DNA of 64,000 bases from Pomphorhynchus laevis (lineage: Eukaryota > Acanthocephala > Palaeacanthocephala > Echinorhynchida > Pomphorhynchidae): positions 1 through 64,000 of the forward strand of contig WNNJ02001303.1 of the NCBI GenBank assembly GCA_012934845.2, read 5' to 3'. A model generated the notes under the pieces. It did no database searches, was not told the DNA's origin, and saw nothing but the letters and a program-made list of their open reading frames with translations. This document shows, one piece after another, positions 1-9,080 of the stretch. Made by a program: the position numbers and the translations under genes. Each line of letters starts with the position of its first letter. The stretch's first letter is position 1.

Positions 1-19
1 AAGCACCTTCTATCGGACC

Positions 20-382
20 GTGGATCAAATGGTGCTACTCGCAACCATCAAAATTACGATTTGGAGCAGCAAAAAGCCTTACATCGTCAGCAGGAGTACA
101 ACAAGGGGACCTCTGGGCCCATTCCTTTTCGCACTGGAAACCCAACCGATTATTCGGAAAGTCGACTCGGTCACAGACATCGGCTTTAACAAGTGGTATT
201 TAGACGATGGAATAATTGGAGGTGAACCCAAGGCAGTTGCTATCACATTAAACATGATTGCAAATGAGCTGGAAAAAATCGGACTATCAATGAATTGGCA
301 AAAAAACCGAATTAATAGGTCACACAGAAGCAATTATATCAACGCAGACAGGATGGACTCACTCTCCACATACCAAGACTGA
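20..382 (+). pseudogene. Reverse transcriptase palm fragment of LINE copy A
   Basis: Frame +2 carries GPFLFALETQPII followed by WYLDDGIIGG, the B and C motifs of the polymerase palm. Just upstream, the neighbouring frame reads GVQQGD, the usual start of motif B, so one base appears lost near position 110. A second frame change near 363-382 moves the reading frame into that of the next ORF. In a working element this would be the middle of the single ORF. The N-terminal part lies outside the window. Confidence 0.8.
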
Positions 383-398
383 CGGCAATTTTACTCTT

Positions 399-2390
399 TT
401 GGGATGCCCAATTGGTTCGCAAGAGTTTGTAGAAGCATATCTAATAAATAATTGCTTACCAAACCTAGTAAATGACACAGAGCTTGTCGCGTCGCTTCAG
501 GACGCCCATGTGGCTTACCTGCTATTGCGCTACTGTGCTTCCGCTCAACGAATAGCATTCCTAATGAGAAATGTAGATCCAGCAAGCACCGAACTTTTCT
601 GTAAGCAGTTTGATAATGCTGTGATACGGGCGATGGAAATCATCGCTTCAATACAACTGTCAGCGCGAACACAATCTCAAGTTGAGCTCCCACTAAAAAT
701 GTGCGGTCTGGGCCTTAGGAGTACAAACAAACACAGAGCGGCAGCTTTTGCAGCAAGCGTCAGCACAGTGGCCGCGTTTGTGAACCAGGATCCAAATACA
801 TTTCCGGGCTTTGTAAACGCGAATGAAATACTTGCGCTACACGGAGCAGAAGTGGAACAACAGGCTTCATCCACAAGACAACATCAAATATCGTTCAAAA
901 TCGACTCAGAGAAGCGGAAAAATCTATTAGACACAAGATATGATCGGACAAGGGCCAGACTAATAGCGGTATCACAGCCACATGCGAACGCATGGTTACA
1001 ATGCGCCCCAAATCGAATTCTCGGCCTAGCTCTTACCGAGCAAGAATTTACAATTCTTATAAGAATGTGGTTAGGCCTGCAAATTGCTCCAAGTGACTAC
1101 CGTTGTAGTCGATGTTTTCGAAACGCAGATGCTGAGGGCTTCCATGCACTAACTTGCAACTACGGTGGCTTTCCAGGAATGCGTCATAATGGAATTCGTG
1201 ACGTCGTTCTCCAGGCGGCACAATCAGCAGGAATGCATGTGGGTTGCGAGGTTCGCAACCTTGTCCAAAATCTACAAGAACGGCCAGCCGATATTCTGAT
1301 CTACGGGGATCCTTCAGATGCTATAGACTTCGCGGTAACACATCCAATACAGAAATCCTTTCTTCGCCGGTCAGCTTATGTGCCTAGTTACGCAGCTGCG
1401 CAGTACGCATCATCTGTCAAAGATAGAAAGTACCGTGCTAAAATGATTGAGGCGGGATATAACTTCATACCTGCAGTCTTGGAGTGTTACGGCGGCTGGA
1501 ATATGGAAGGGGAGAAAATCATCAGACGAATCGCCCGATACTTAGCAATTCGATCATCTATACCATACAGCATCGCATCTGCACGGCTCTTTCAACGAAT
1601 ATCAATAGCACTCATGAGAGGAAATTCAAAAGCTATATTATCTAGCATTGATATGTTAAACCGACCGTATTACGAGATTGCTAACCCCATAATGGAGAAT
1701 CCCACACGAAGAATGAACCCCTTCCAGGCACTTGATCTGGCAGTTGACTCTCTTCCATCGTCAATTGATCAGTCCGCTCCTGGATACATTGAATTTAACA
1801 ATACAAATGAAGTAACTGTCACGCTAGCTAATATACCAGGATCCAGTGTCGATACGTCAGTTTTTACAGGAACTCATAAATTGTGTTCCTACAGAGATTG
1901 TGTACTTATAGAAGAAAATGGAAAATTCACACTAAAAGTATTGAGCTCTGCAATCACAGTAAAGCCCCAAAGTCTTTCAAGCAAAATTAAGCCACATTTT
2001 GACACCTTTCTGCAAAAATTTGACAATTCATCAAATAATAGCGACGCTGATGATCCTGAATCTTTACCTATAAACTCACAGCCAGAAACCGAAATTAGTA
2101 AACATACCGTCGTTTATATGACACATGACGTACATACATTATCTGATTCTGAATTAACTGACAGTTTATCGAACGCAAATAGTGATAATTATGAATCGGG
2201 CGGAAATTTTAATTATGAAATAGAATTATTAACTGACTTTTGTGAAACAGATCAAATAATCACGCCCACTATAAACAAACAAATGATACCGGAAAAAGGT
2301 CGGCTAGTTTTCAGTGGATCGGTTGATTCAGATATTCTAGATGATCAGGCGCTATCTGAAAGTAGTGCTAACGAAGAGGAGGAAGTCTAA
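399..2390 (+). CDS. LINE copy A: RT thumb and restriction-like endonuclease
   Basis: A long open frame of about 663 codons; the same frame continues upstream to about 363 (ending ...NFTLLGCPIG), so 399 is not a true start. Residues about 235-260 hold C-x2-C...H-x4-C (CSRCFRNAD...HALTC), followed by HNGIRDVV and then RPADILI ... AIDFAVTHP, the PD-(D/E)xK-like core that nicks target DNA. The last 250 residues are unusual: serine-rich and strongly acidic, ending EEEEV, and I recognise no domain there. It is the longest intact frame in the window, so this copy is not very old. Confidence 0.8.
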   Translation: MGCPIGSQEFVEAYLINNCLPNLVNDTELVASLQDAHVAYLLLRYCASAQRIAFLMRNVDPASTELFCKQFDNAVIRAMEIIASIQLSARTQSQVELPLKMCGLGLRSTNKHRAAAFAASVSTVAAFVNQDPNTFPGFVNANEILALHGAEVEQQASSTRQHQISFKIDSEKRKNLLDTRYDRTRARLIAVSQPHANAWLQCAPNRILGLALTEQEFTILIRMWLGLQIAPSDYRCSRCFRNADAEGFHALTCNYGGFPGMRHNGIRDVVLQAAQSAGMHVGCEVRNLVQNLQERPADILIYGDPSDAIDFAVTHPIQKSFLRRSAYVPSYAAAQYASSVKDRKYRAKMIEAGYNFIPAVLECYGGWNMEGEKIIRRIARYLAIRSSIPYSIASARLFQRISIALMRGNSKAILSSIDMLNRPYYEIANPIMENPTRRMNPFQALDLAVDSLPSSIDQSAPGYIEFNNTNEVTVTLANIPGSSVDTSVFTGTHKLCSYRDCVLIEENGKFTLKVLSSAITVKPQSLSSKIKPHFDTFLQKFDNSSNNSDADDPESLPINSQPETEISKHTVVYMTHDVHTLSDSELTDSLSNANSDNYESGGNFNYEIELLTDFCETDQIITPTINKQMIPEKGRLVFSGSVDSDILDDQALSESSANEEEEV

Positions 2391-2439
2391 CACTATCGAT
2401 CATGGACATTATACGAAGAGGTTAACTATATCGTTAATA

Positions 2440-2630
2440 TTGTCAAACTTTGAATGGTGTATTCTTCCGACCTAATCTAAACTCCTTGAGCGTTTTGTGT
2501 TACTTCAAGTCAATCTATACCTTGTTTCCTCTAATTTATACCCTCTTTTCGATCTACATTTCGCTCTAATCACTATACTGAACTTGCTTGTCTAAAAATA
2601 TTCAGTGATCAACTTCAAACCCGCGATATG
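2440..2630. other. Short unassigned spacer
   Basis: AT-rich sequence between the stop of LINE copy A and the next LINE fragment. No open frame or repeat of note. It probably holds the 3' UTR of copy A. Confidence 0.4.
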
Positions 2631-3217
2631 AAATTATGAGTGTCGTAATCTCTCTTGACCTGTATTCTGCGTTTGATATTGTTGCTTATTCTGTTCTATT
2701 ATCTCAGCTTTGTCACGACTATGGATTCTCAATTCCTACTGTAGCCTGGTACACATCTAACCTCCTCTTTTTCACACCAAACCCTTTTTCATCTATATAC
2801 GCTTCCATCTCGCACGGTGTTCCACAAGGCTTCGTCGAGTTCCACTTATTTTCTCTTTTTTGGCGAATTGTCGGATATAACTCGTGACCAAAACATTCAT
2901 TTGATGCAGTATCCGATAACATCACCCTCTACTCTCATGCGCATCATCTCTATATCTACGACCTCGATACTTCTGCCATAAATTGTCTTATGTATATCTC
3001 CAACCATCATTCCTCTCTTCGTCTAGCTCTTAATCCTGAAAAGTCCAAAATCATGTGGATCATTCCTTATCACCTCGAAATAATTCAAACTATTTTATTT
3101 GTTAATTCGATCATTCAGCCAATCGTTGACAATATGATTTTATTAGGTTTTCACTTCGACAATTTTCTTTCACTCAAACCTTTTTCTTATACCGTCTCTC
3201 CTATTTCCCAGAATTGA
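2630..3217 (+). mobile_element. Decayed LINE fragment of family J (RT to 3' end)
   Basis: Two broken frames show RT motifs of a Jockey/CR1-like LINE: SLDLYSAFDIV (motif A), HGVPQG (motif B) and LNPEKSKIM (motif D region) at about 2990-3070. The frame ends at 3217 and runs straight into an (ATT)n tail. Another copy with the matching LNPDESKII lies at 25,404-25,945, and its reverse-complement tail at 41,268-41,490. Too short for a secure clade call. Confidence 0.7.
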
Positions 3218-3270
3218 TTATTATTATTATTATTATTAAATACAATAATAATAATAATTATTATTGTATA
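3213..3270. repeat. (ATT)n/(AAT)n microsatellite, LINE tail
   Basis: About eight ATT units, then AAATAC, then AAT units and ATTATTATT. It forms the 3' tail of the family J fragment and abuts the 5' end of LINE B. Similar ATT tails end other LINEs here (about 7420, 12,845, 15,455 and 30,966). Confidence 0.8.
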
Positions 3271-3436
3271 TACTATCTTGATACCCATTAACTACTTACA
3301 CAAATTACAATACTACTTACAACATACATTCTATACAATCACTGGACATACAATCTACTGACAAGCAATATTGCGACAACCTTCGAGCAACGAGTGTCGA
3401 GCAGCAATCATTGTTCAAGCTAATTACAAAAGAAAA

Positions 3437-4504
3437 ATGTCTGCTTCTCATTGTTGCCAATGTAATGGTCGAAATGCTGTTTGCAAAAGCTGTTTGTGTG
3501 CAAAGTCCGGCAAACTCTGTGTCGATTGTCTTCCTGGTAGCAGGTGTTCCAACCGTGCGAATTCTTCTATTGACGCTCCCAAATCTGCATATTTGTCTCA
3601 GCTTACTGCACGTAGCGTAGATAAGCTTGATTCCATTCCGTTAAGTCACGATGATTCTAGCGAGTATGTGTCATTTGAATTGAAATGTGACGGTTTTGGT
3701 TGTTCTTTATATACTGTTGTCAAGTCTCCTCGTAGGGTATCTCGAGATTTCTTTCTTCAGCGATTCATCTGTGGAATTTGTGCTGCAAAACGCATTACAA
3801 CTATAGAACAATCCTTAGAACAGGCGAATGTTGCTATAAGCAATTTGGAGGCTAAGATCGATGAACTAAAATTAGCACAATCCAAGGAAATATCTTCTAA
3901 CCTTTCTCAAAATCTATCATCTCACAAACCCTCTCCATTTCAGAATCGTAGTTTCGCAAGTGTAGTACGTAGAGAAGTAACGCGTTCTATCCTTGCCACT
4001 GCTAATATTAAATCAAGTATCTACTCCCCGTTGGAAATCATTAACAGTTGCAAAAAATCAGCTTTGCGCTCGTCAAATTTTATTATACGCAATCTACCAA
4101 ATACAGCGGATGATGAAGCTAGTGTTAGAGACATTTTATCCGCTGTAGGCATTCAAATAACTGCAAAATTTTCAATTAAGGTCCATCGACTTCCAGCCAA
4201 AAGAACAGACATTCCTCCGTGGACTTTAGTTTCAACGGACGAGGTAACGGCCAGCAACGTTTTATTAAACTCTTATAAATTGAGAAAAGTTGATCGTTTT
4301 AGGAATGTTTACATCATACCGGATTTTTCCCCCGAAGAGCGTGTTGCCAATCAGGTTCTGCGCAAACAGCTACAAGAGAAAAGACTTGCAAACCCAAATA
4401 GTAATTACATAATTAGAAATTTTCAAATTGTTCGTAGACCGAATAATGGAAAGGTAGGCACAACACCCGTTAATTCCTCATTAATGGATGGGTCGTCTAT
4501 ATGA
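3437..4504 (+). CDS. LINE B ORF1 protein (cysteine-rich, RNA-binding type)
   Basis: About 356 codons from the ATG at 3437, chosen because MSASHCCQCNG begins the conserved cysteine block; the frame is open back to 3371. Residues 7-40 are C-rich (CCQCNG, CKSCLC, CVDCLPGSRC), a block common in ORF1 of animal LINEs. Next is a treble-cleft-like segment (C-D-x-F-G-C ... F-I-C-G-I-C-A-A), a short coiled coil (about residues 120-150) and a C-terminal basic domain that looks RRM-like (NFIIRNLPN). The GC...CGxCAA segment is shared with ORF1 of the CR1 element at 7953. Expected role: RNA binding and chaperoning of element RNA. Confidence 0.75.
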   Translation: MSASHCCQCNGRNAVCKSCLCAKSGKLCVDCLPGSRCSNRANSSIDAPKSAYLSQLTARSVDKLDSIPLSHDDSSEYVSFELKCDGFGCSLYTVVKSPRRVSRDFFLQRFICGICAAKRITTIEQSLEQANVAISNLEAKIDELKLAQSKEISSNLSQNLSSHKPSPFQNRSFASVVRREVTRSILATANIKSSIYSPLEIINSCKKSALRSSNFIIRNLPNTADDEASVRDILSAVGIQITAKFSIKVHRLPAKRTDIPPWTLVSTDEVTASNVLLNSYKLRKVDRFRNVYIIPDFSPEERVANQVLRKQLQEKRLANPNSNYIIRNFQIVRRPNNGKVGTTPVNSSLMDGSSI

Positions 4505-4556
4505 CTATCCTCTTCTGCAAGAAGTGGTAGTCAGGTTTGTGAGCACCACAAGTCTT

Positions 4557-5266
4557 TTAGACTGTTACTATTTAATGTGGAAGGTTTGGCGTCTTTGATC
4601 GAGCAAGGCATTGAATCCTGGTTCGATACCTTTCACGTTGTGGTACTATTAGAGACCATGTTTACTAATAATTATTCTTTACCTGGTTTTTATACATTTG
4701 ACAATCCTGCTTTATTGGGCATTCGTGGTCGCCCCGCGGGTGGAATAATTTTAGGTTTAAATAGAGCCTTCAGGGATTGGCAATGTAGGTATTTGCTGAA
4801 TTCTATACTGCTTGAAACACCTGTCATCACTTTTATCGCATGCTATTTCAAACCCACACTTACCGCGGCAGATATTATTGACGAAATTTCTCAGCTTCTT
4901 TCAACTCTAAACAGCACAGTCCCGATAATTATCGCAGGAGATTTTAATGCAAGATTCACCAGTCCAATCACAGGAAAACTGCGAATTCTTGTCAATTACT
5001 TTAAGTCTATAAATCTAAAGTTATACGTCCCTAATGAAAATTGGTCCTACGAATCTTCTACAGGTAAAAGCTGTATAGACATCATATTTACTAACGTGCA
5101 TGTAAGACATATAGGGCTAGAACTATCTTCAAAATGGGCGTTAGTTCGTAAACACAAACCTGTCTCGTGTATTTTCGATTGCATATGCAACATACAATCA
5201 ATAGATTTGCCCCGTCAACCTAGCAGGAAATTATGTACTTCAGCAATTGATTATAGTCAAATCTAG
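4557..5266 (+). pseudogene. LINE B AP-like endonuclease domain
   Basis: The frame opens without an ATG at about 4557 (LLLFNVEGL) and shows an APE fold: LLETMF (metal-binding Glu), GGIILGLN, IIIAGDFNARF (catalytic Asp-Asn), SCIDIIFTN and a terminal HKPVS. The usual S-D before the final His is replaced, so activity is doubtful. A stop at 5264-5266 separates it from RT. It would nick target DNA for reverse transcription. Confidence 0.75.
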
Positions 5267-5504
5267 CTTTTCAATTCCTTAGATCAGGAGAACTGGGGAA
5301 CAGCATTACTTCTGTAATTTCCACCCTTCTATCGGCTTGTAGATATGAATCCGACTATTCCAAAAAAAATCATACCTAGTAAAACCCGCTTGGTTTAAAC
5401 AGTTCCAGCAACATTTAATTCAATTAAATAAAAGTTATCGGTTCGATTTAAAGGTAAGGAAATATTTTGTAGATTTACGTAGGCTTTACGTTAAACTTGT
5501 ATCG

Positions 5505-7328
5505 ATGTATCGTAGAGAACGACGTTTAGAGATTGAACGACGGGAATTGTCTAAGGCGGAGTCGACACCGTGGATACTTAAGAAAGCTAACATTGGAACA
5601 TATTCCAGGATTCAAATAGAAAATTGGAAATCACACTTCCAATCTATTTTGCGCCATTCAATATTAGAAGACATGCCTGTACGTTTATCTGCAGTTTCAT
5701 GCATAAATTCAATATACGGTTCAGATCCTCTGAATTTACCTTTTACGCCGTTTGAAGTCGTAAGATCCCTATCAATCTTAAAAGATCATAAAGCTGCCGG
5801 GTTAGATCAATTATGCGTAGAACAGTTAAAGTCGACTATCGATATTTTGATAGACTACTGGACAGAACTTTTCAATCTACTTCTTGCAGGTCATCCGTTT
5901 CCGATTTCGTGGCGCGACGGTGTAATTAAGATCCTGCATAAGGGCAAGGGTGACTATGATTCACTGGATGCGTACAGGGGGATTGCGATATTGAATCACA
6001 GTTATAAGTTATTGACTCATATAATGTATATGCGCCTTATTAAGTTTCGCGAGCATCTCTTACCTACGGAGCAGTATGGATTCCGCCCGAAACGGTCAAC
6101 GTCCGATGCAATAAAGCATGTCCGTGACGAAGTCACCGATTGTTTCGCTAATCGTAGACCGTTGTATGCTACTTTTGTTGACTTTGAGCGAGCATTTGAC
6201 ACAGTGAATCGGTCTTTGTTACTTGATAAACTTTCCACCAGAGTGTCCGTTAGTGGTCGCTTTTTGTATCTTATTTATTCTGTGCTTCAGCCTAATCGCC
6301 TTAAAGTATCTGATGGTATTAACACCTCGGATTTCTTTTTTGCTAATCGCGGTGTTTTACAGGGAGATCCACTCAGCCCTATATTATTTTCCTTTTTTGT
6401 TATGGATTTGCCTATGCATCTTCGTCATGCATCGAATGAAGTCTCTTGTACCCTCTATGCCGACGATCTAGTAATATTAGCCAAAGATCTTTTATCCGCT
6501 CAAAGTGCGTTAGATGCTCTGTCATCCTATTGTTTATCAAATCAGTTGACGGTGAACGTAAATAAATCGAAAGCCCTTAAATTTCGGTTAGGTGGACCTT
6601 TGCGTCGATGTGACATGCTGAGAATAGGCAATGTAGATTTAGAATTCTGCAATAGTTACAATTATTTGGGAGTATTACTTTCGTCGAAATGGTCATTTAC
6701 TGAACACCTACATCGTAAATCCTCGAAGTTAGTTGTAGCAACCTCTTATGCAAAAAACTTAGGTTCTTTATCTTTCTCAGGAGCCCTCCGGTATTTTCGA
6801 AGTATGTTGCTTCCCATAGTTTCATATGCTTTGCCAGTTATCTGGTCGGATTTAAGTCCCTTCAATTTTCAGCAGTTGGACAAGTGTCAATGGAGATTCG
6901 TGAAGCGAATTGTTGGAGTCTCACCAAAATGTTCTTCATCGGTTATAGCGATACTATCATCGTTAGAACCTTGCTCTAAATACATCTGCTCAACATTTAA
7001 TCTTGAACACACTGCATCATTTACTACTAATCTGAACATGTTCTTTCGAAAGACGACTTCATTGGATTCTGAATTTTATCTTACTCCGGCATTCTTACAG
7101 ACTAAATGGAGAGAACCCTGTGCAAGGAAAAGACCGCTGATCTGGAGAGCATCTGTCCATGGATATCACGATAAATTCTGCGCTATTAGAATTCCAGTAC
7201 ATGCACGGTGCTCTTTGTGCATTTGTGTTCTTTGCAAAAATGAATGCGCATCTAACCTGCATATCTTCACTTGCCCTATTTTGAAAAATCTGTCACTATC
7301 CGATATTGACAGTAGGAGAAGATTTTGA
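5505..7328 (+). CDS. LINE B reverse transcriptase (ORF2 C-terminal part)
   Basis: About 607 codons from the ATG, but the frame is coding back to about 5386 (PAWFKQFQQHL), so this is the 3' part of ORF2. RT motifs in order: AAGLDQLCVEQL, YRGIAILN, QYGFRPKRST, FVDFERAFD (motif A), RGVLQGDPLSPILF (B), LYADDLVIL (C with catalytic Asp pair), LTVNVNKSK (D), NYLGVLLS (E). The C-terminus has C-x2-C-x10-H-x4-C (CVLCKNEC...HIFTC). All palm residues are present, so this part could be functional even though ORF2 as a whole is split. Confidence 0.85.
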   Translation: MYRRERRLEIERRELSKAESTPWILKKANIGTYSRIQIENWKSHFQSILRHSILEDMPVRLSAVSCINSIYGSDPLNLPFTPFEVVRSLSILKDHKAAGLDQLCVEQLKSTIDILIDYWTELFNLLLAGHPFPISWRDGVIKILHKGKGDYDSLDAYRGIAILNHSYKLLTHIMYMRLIKFREHLLPTEQYGFRPKRSTSDAIKHVRDEVTDCFANRRPLYATFVDFERAFDTVNRSLLLDKLSTRVSVSGRFLYLIYSVLQPNRLKVSDGINTSDFFFANRGVLQGDPLSPILFSFFVMDLPMHLRHASNEVSCTLYADDLVILAKDLLSAQSALDALSSYCLSNQLTVNVNKSKALKFRLGGPLRRCDMLRIGNVDLEFCNSYNYLGVLLSSKWSFTEHLHRKSSKLVVATSYAKNLGSLSFSGALRYFRSMLLPIVSYALPVIWSDLSPFNFQQLDKCQWRFVKRIVGVSPKCSSSVIAILSSLEPCSKYICSTFNLEHTASFTTNLNMFFRKTTSLDSEFYLTPAFLQTKWREPCARKRPLIWRASVHGYHDKFCAIRIPVHARCSLCICVLCKNECASNLHIFTCPILKNLSLSDIDSRRRF

Positions 7329-7426
7329 AATACAATTTATAAAATTGATAAACTTTTGGTGTATTTATTTTGTTTACCCAATACCGAAAGGTAAAGAGGT
7401 ATAATAAATTCTCTCATTATTATTAT

Positions 7427-7518
7427 TAAATACAACAGCAGCAAAAGAGCGTAGAGCTCGTACAGGCTGGGTACAGGGTTAAAAAATATATCAATGAAAA
7501 TCCGATTGTTTTAAGTTA
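7427..7518 (-). repeat. CR1 3' UTR stub in reverse orientation
   Basis: This is the reverse complement of the CR1 element C 3' end at about 11,785-11,873 (shared block with GCGTAGAGCTCGTACAGGCT). It contains only the 3' UTR and tail, so it is a severely 5'-truncated minus-strand insertion. It touches the ATT tail of LINE B on its left and the 5' leader of the plus-strand CR1 on its right, leaving element C bounded by inverted copies of its own 3' end. Confidence 0.85.
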
Positions 7519-7687
7519 AATCCGATTGTTCTAAGCTGTTAACAAATAACTATATACAACATAGATAATTGAAAATAGTGTCGTCAGTCGTATTCCGTAA
7601 ATCCATGTGCAGATCGTATCTACTAACGGTTGTCGTGTAAAACGCCTGAGTAGCATAATTTTGAGTTGCATTTCTTTGAATTCTTAC

Positions 7688-7772
7688 AAACTACGATTAC
7701 TACGATTGCTACGATTACAACGTTTACAACGATTATATCGATTACAACGATTACTTCAACGATTAAAGAATT
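7688..7772. repeat. Imperfect ~9-bp minisatellite in CR1 leader
   Basis: Repeats of ACGATTACA/ACGATTGCT type, about eight imperfect units, in the 5' leader of LINE copy C. LINE leaders sometimes carry such arrays; no function can be assigned. Confidence 0.6.
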
Positions 7773-7952
7773 TAAAATTGTCTTGATTATAAAAAGTTCT
7801 TACAATTTCAAATTGAAATTTAAATCAAATTCCATTGATACCGCAATAAACGAAATCTGTTGGTCGGATCCATTATTCAATAACGAATTTTCCGTTTGAA
7901 AAATTGATGGAAATTTGAATTCCAGTACAATATCACATTATATGACAAAAAT

Positions 7953-9080
7953 ATGACAAAGAAGACCAACAAGCAAGCGAAACACAACAATACAACAAAG
8001 TCGGTTGGGTACGCAGATAATGAAGTGGCATGTGACTCTCACGGCTGCACGATATGGACCAAAGTAAGCTTCCCCTCAGACAGTTCTCAAACAATGACGA
8101 GTCGCAATTTCTATTGTGGTTTCTGTGCAGCTCTTGCAATTGCAAATTTAAATAAGACTATTAACGATCTACGCTCACTAACCGAATACACTGATAAACC
8201 ATTACGATCAGATATCCCTTATACATGTGAAGTATTCGAGCAAGATACAATACCTTCACTAGACAATGAAATCGCCCCGATCAACATAACGGCAACATCT
8301 GATACTTCAATATTCCGGAAATCTACCCCTACTCGAGTTTGGACACGAGGACATGCAAGATCGCGAATCGTAAAGGCAACAACCCTTGAAACTTCCTTAT
8401 CTAACCTTAAATCCGATTTCCTGGATTCGTCAAATCTAGAGAATTCCATCATTTCTCACAAGGATACACAGAAACAAACATTCCATATCACTCAGAAAAC
8501 ACATCCAAGGCCGGAAACAAACACAGAAGCACCACATCACACAGCACTCCCAACTTTTTATTGTCCTCAAACAACCCATAGTCTATATAAAATGGATGGA
8601 ACACTAAAACAAATGATAAATCATACCAAATCCACTGTAAACAACACTGATAACCCCAATATACCTATTCTATCTGAGCCTAAACGACATAAACGCCGAA
8701 CATTCGATCGGGATAAATGTTTCATCATTGTAAATTTAAATGAATCACCGAGTCCAAACAGTCTCATCCGGATTAAACATGATGTTGATTCAGTAAAGCA
8801 AGTTCTTTCAACTGTTCTCCCAACAGAAATATCAGTCGAACAAAATAGACAGGTAATACACCTCTTTCGCATTGGGAAGAAACAAGATGGTACCAAACCA
8901 AGGCTTTTGAAAGTTGTTGTTGATAGCCCCGAGACTAGTAAGCAAATCATCAAGAATTCCTTTAAGTTAAGGGGCTCCAGTATCAGACTTCTACCTGACC
9001 TCAGCACTGAAGATAGAAACAGATTGAAATCTGCAAGGAAAGAGCTTCAACAAAGAATTCAAAACGGTGAAAAAATCTAA
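7953..9080 (+). CDS. CR1 copy C ORF1 protein
   Basis: About 375 codons. The N-terminus holds C-D-S-H-G-C ... FYCGFCAALA, the same zinc-finger-like segment as LINE B ORF1. The middle is low-complexity Thr/Ser/His, and the C-terminal third is basic (KRRTFDRDKCFIIVNL, then IGKKQDGTKPRLLKVV), resembling the RNA-binding end of LINE ORF1 proteins. The 3' end overlaps the ORF2 frame by 14 bases (9067-9080), compatible with coupled or shifted translation as in other LINEs. Intact, with no stops. Confidence 0.75.
   Translation: MTKKTNKQAKHNNTTKSVGYADNEVACDSHGCTIWTKVSFPSDSSQTMTSRNFYCGFCAALAIANLNKTINDLRSLTEYTDKPLRSDIPYTCEVFEQDTIPSLDNEIAPINITATSDTSIFRKSTPTRVWTRGHARSRIVKATTLETSLSNLKSDFLDSSNLENSIISHKDTQKQTFHITQKTHPRPETNTEAPHHTALPTFYCPQTTHSLYKMDGTLKQMINHTKSTVNNTDNPNIPILSEPKRHKRRTFDRDKCFIIVNLNESPSPNSLIRIKHDVDSVKQVLSTVLPTEISVEQNRQVIHLFRIGKKQDGTKPRLLKVVVDSPETSKQIIKNSFKLRGSSIRLLPDLSTEDRNRLKSARKELQQRIQNGEKI

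Larger units (their letters stand above)
1..2440 (+). mobile_element. RLE-type LINE, copy A (3' two thirds)
   Basis: A non-LTR retrotransposon entered from the left edge: reverse transcriptase palm, then connection region, zinc knuckle and C-terminal restriction-like endonuclease. There is no AP endonuclease. The catalytic box reads YLDD, unlike the YADD box of copy E, so at least two RLE subfamilies are present. Copy F (26.9-29.5 kb, minus) belongs to the same YLDD-type subfamily and shares the HNGIRDVV motif. The 3' boundary is not sharp; after the stop at 2390 I see no clear poly(A) tail. Named RLE clades cannot be told apart by eye. Confidence 0.85.
3271..7426 (+). mobile_element. LINE B, near full length, AP-endonuclease type
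   Basis: A complete-looking LINE: 5' leader, ORF1 with cysteine-rich domains, then ORF2 with AP endonuclease and reverse transcriptase, C-terminal zinc knuckle, short 3' UTR and ATT tail. ORF2 is broken between endonuclease and RT. It lies between a family J tail (left) and a reversed CR1 tail (right). The clade within APE LINEs (Jockey, CR1, I and relatives) is left open because the QGDPLSP and YADD motifs do not separate them. Confidence 0.8.
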
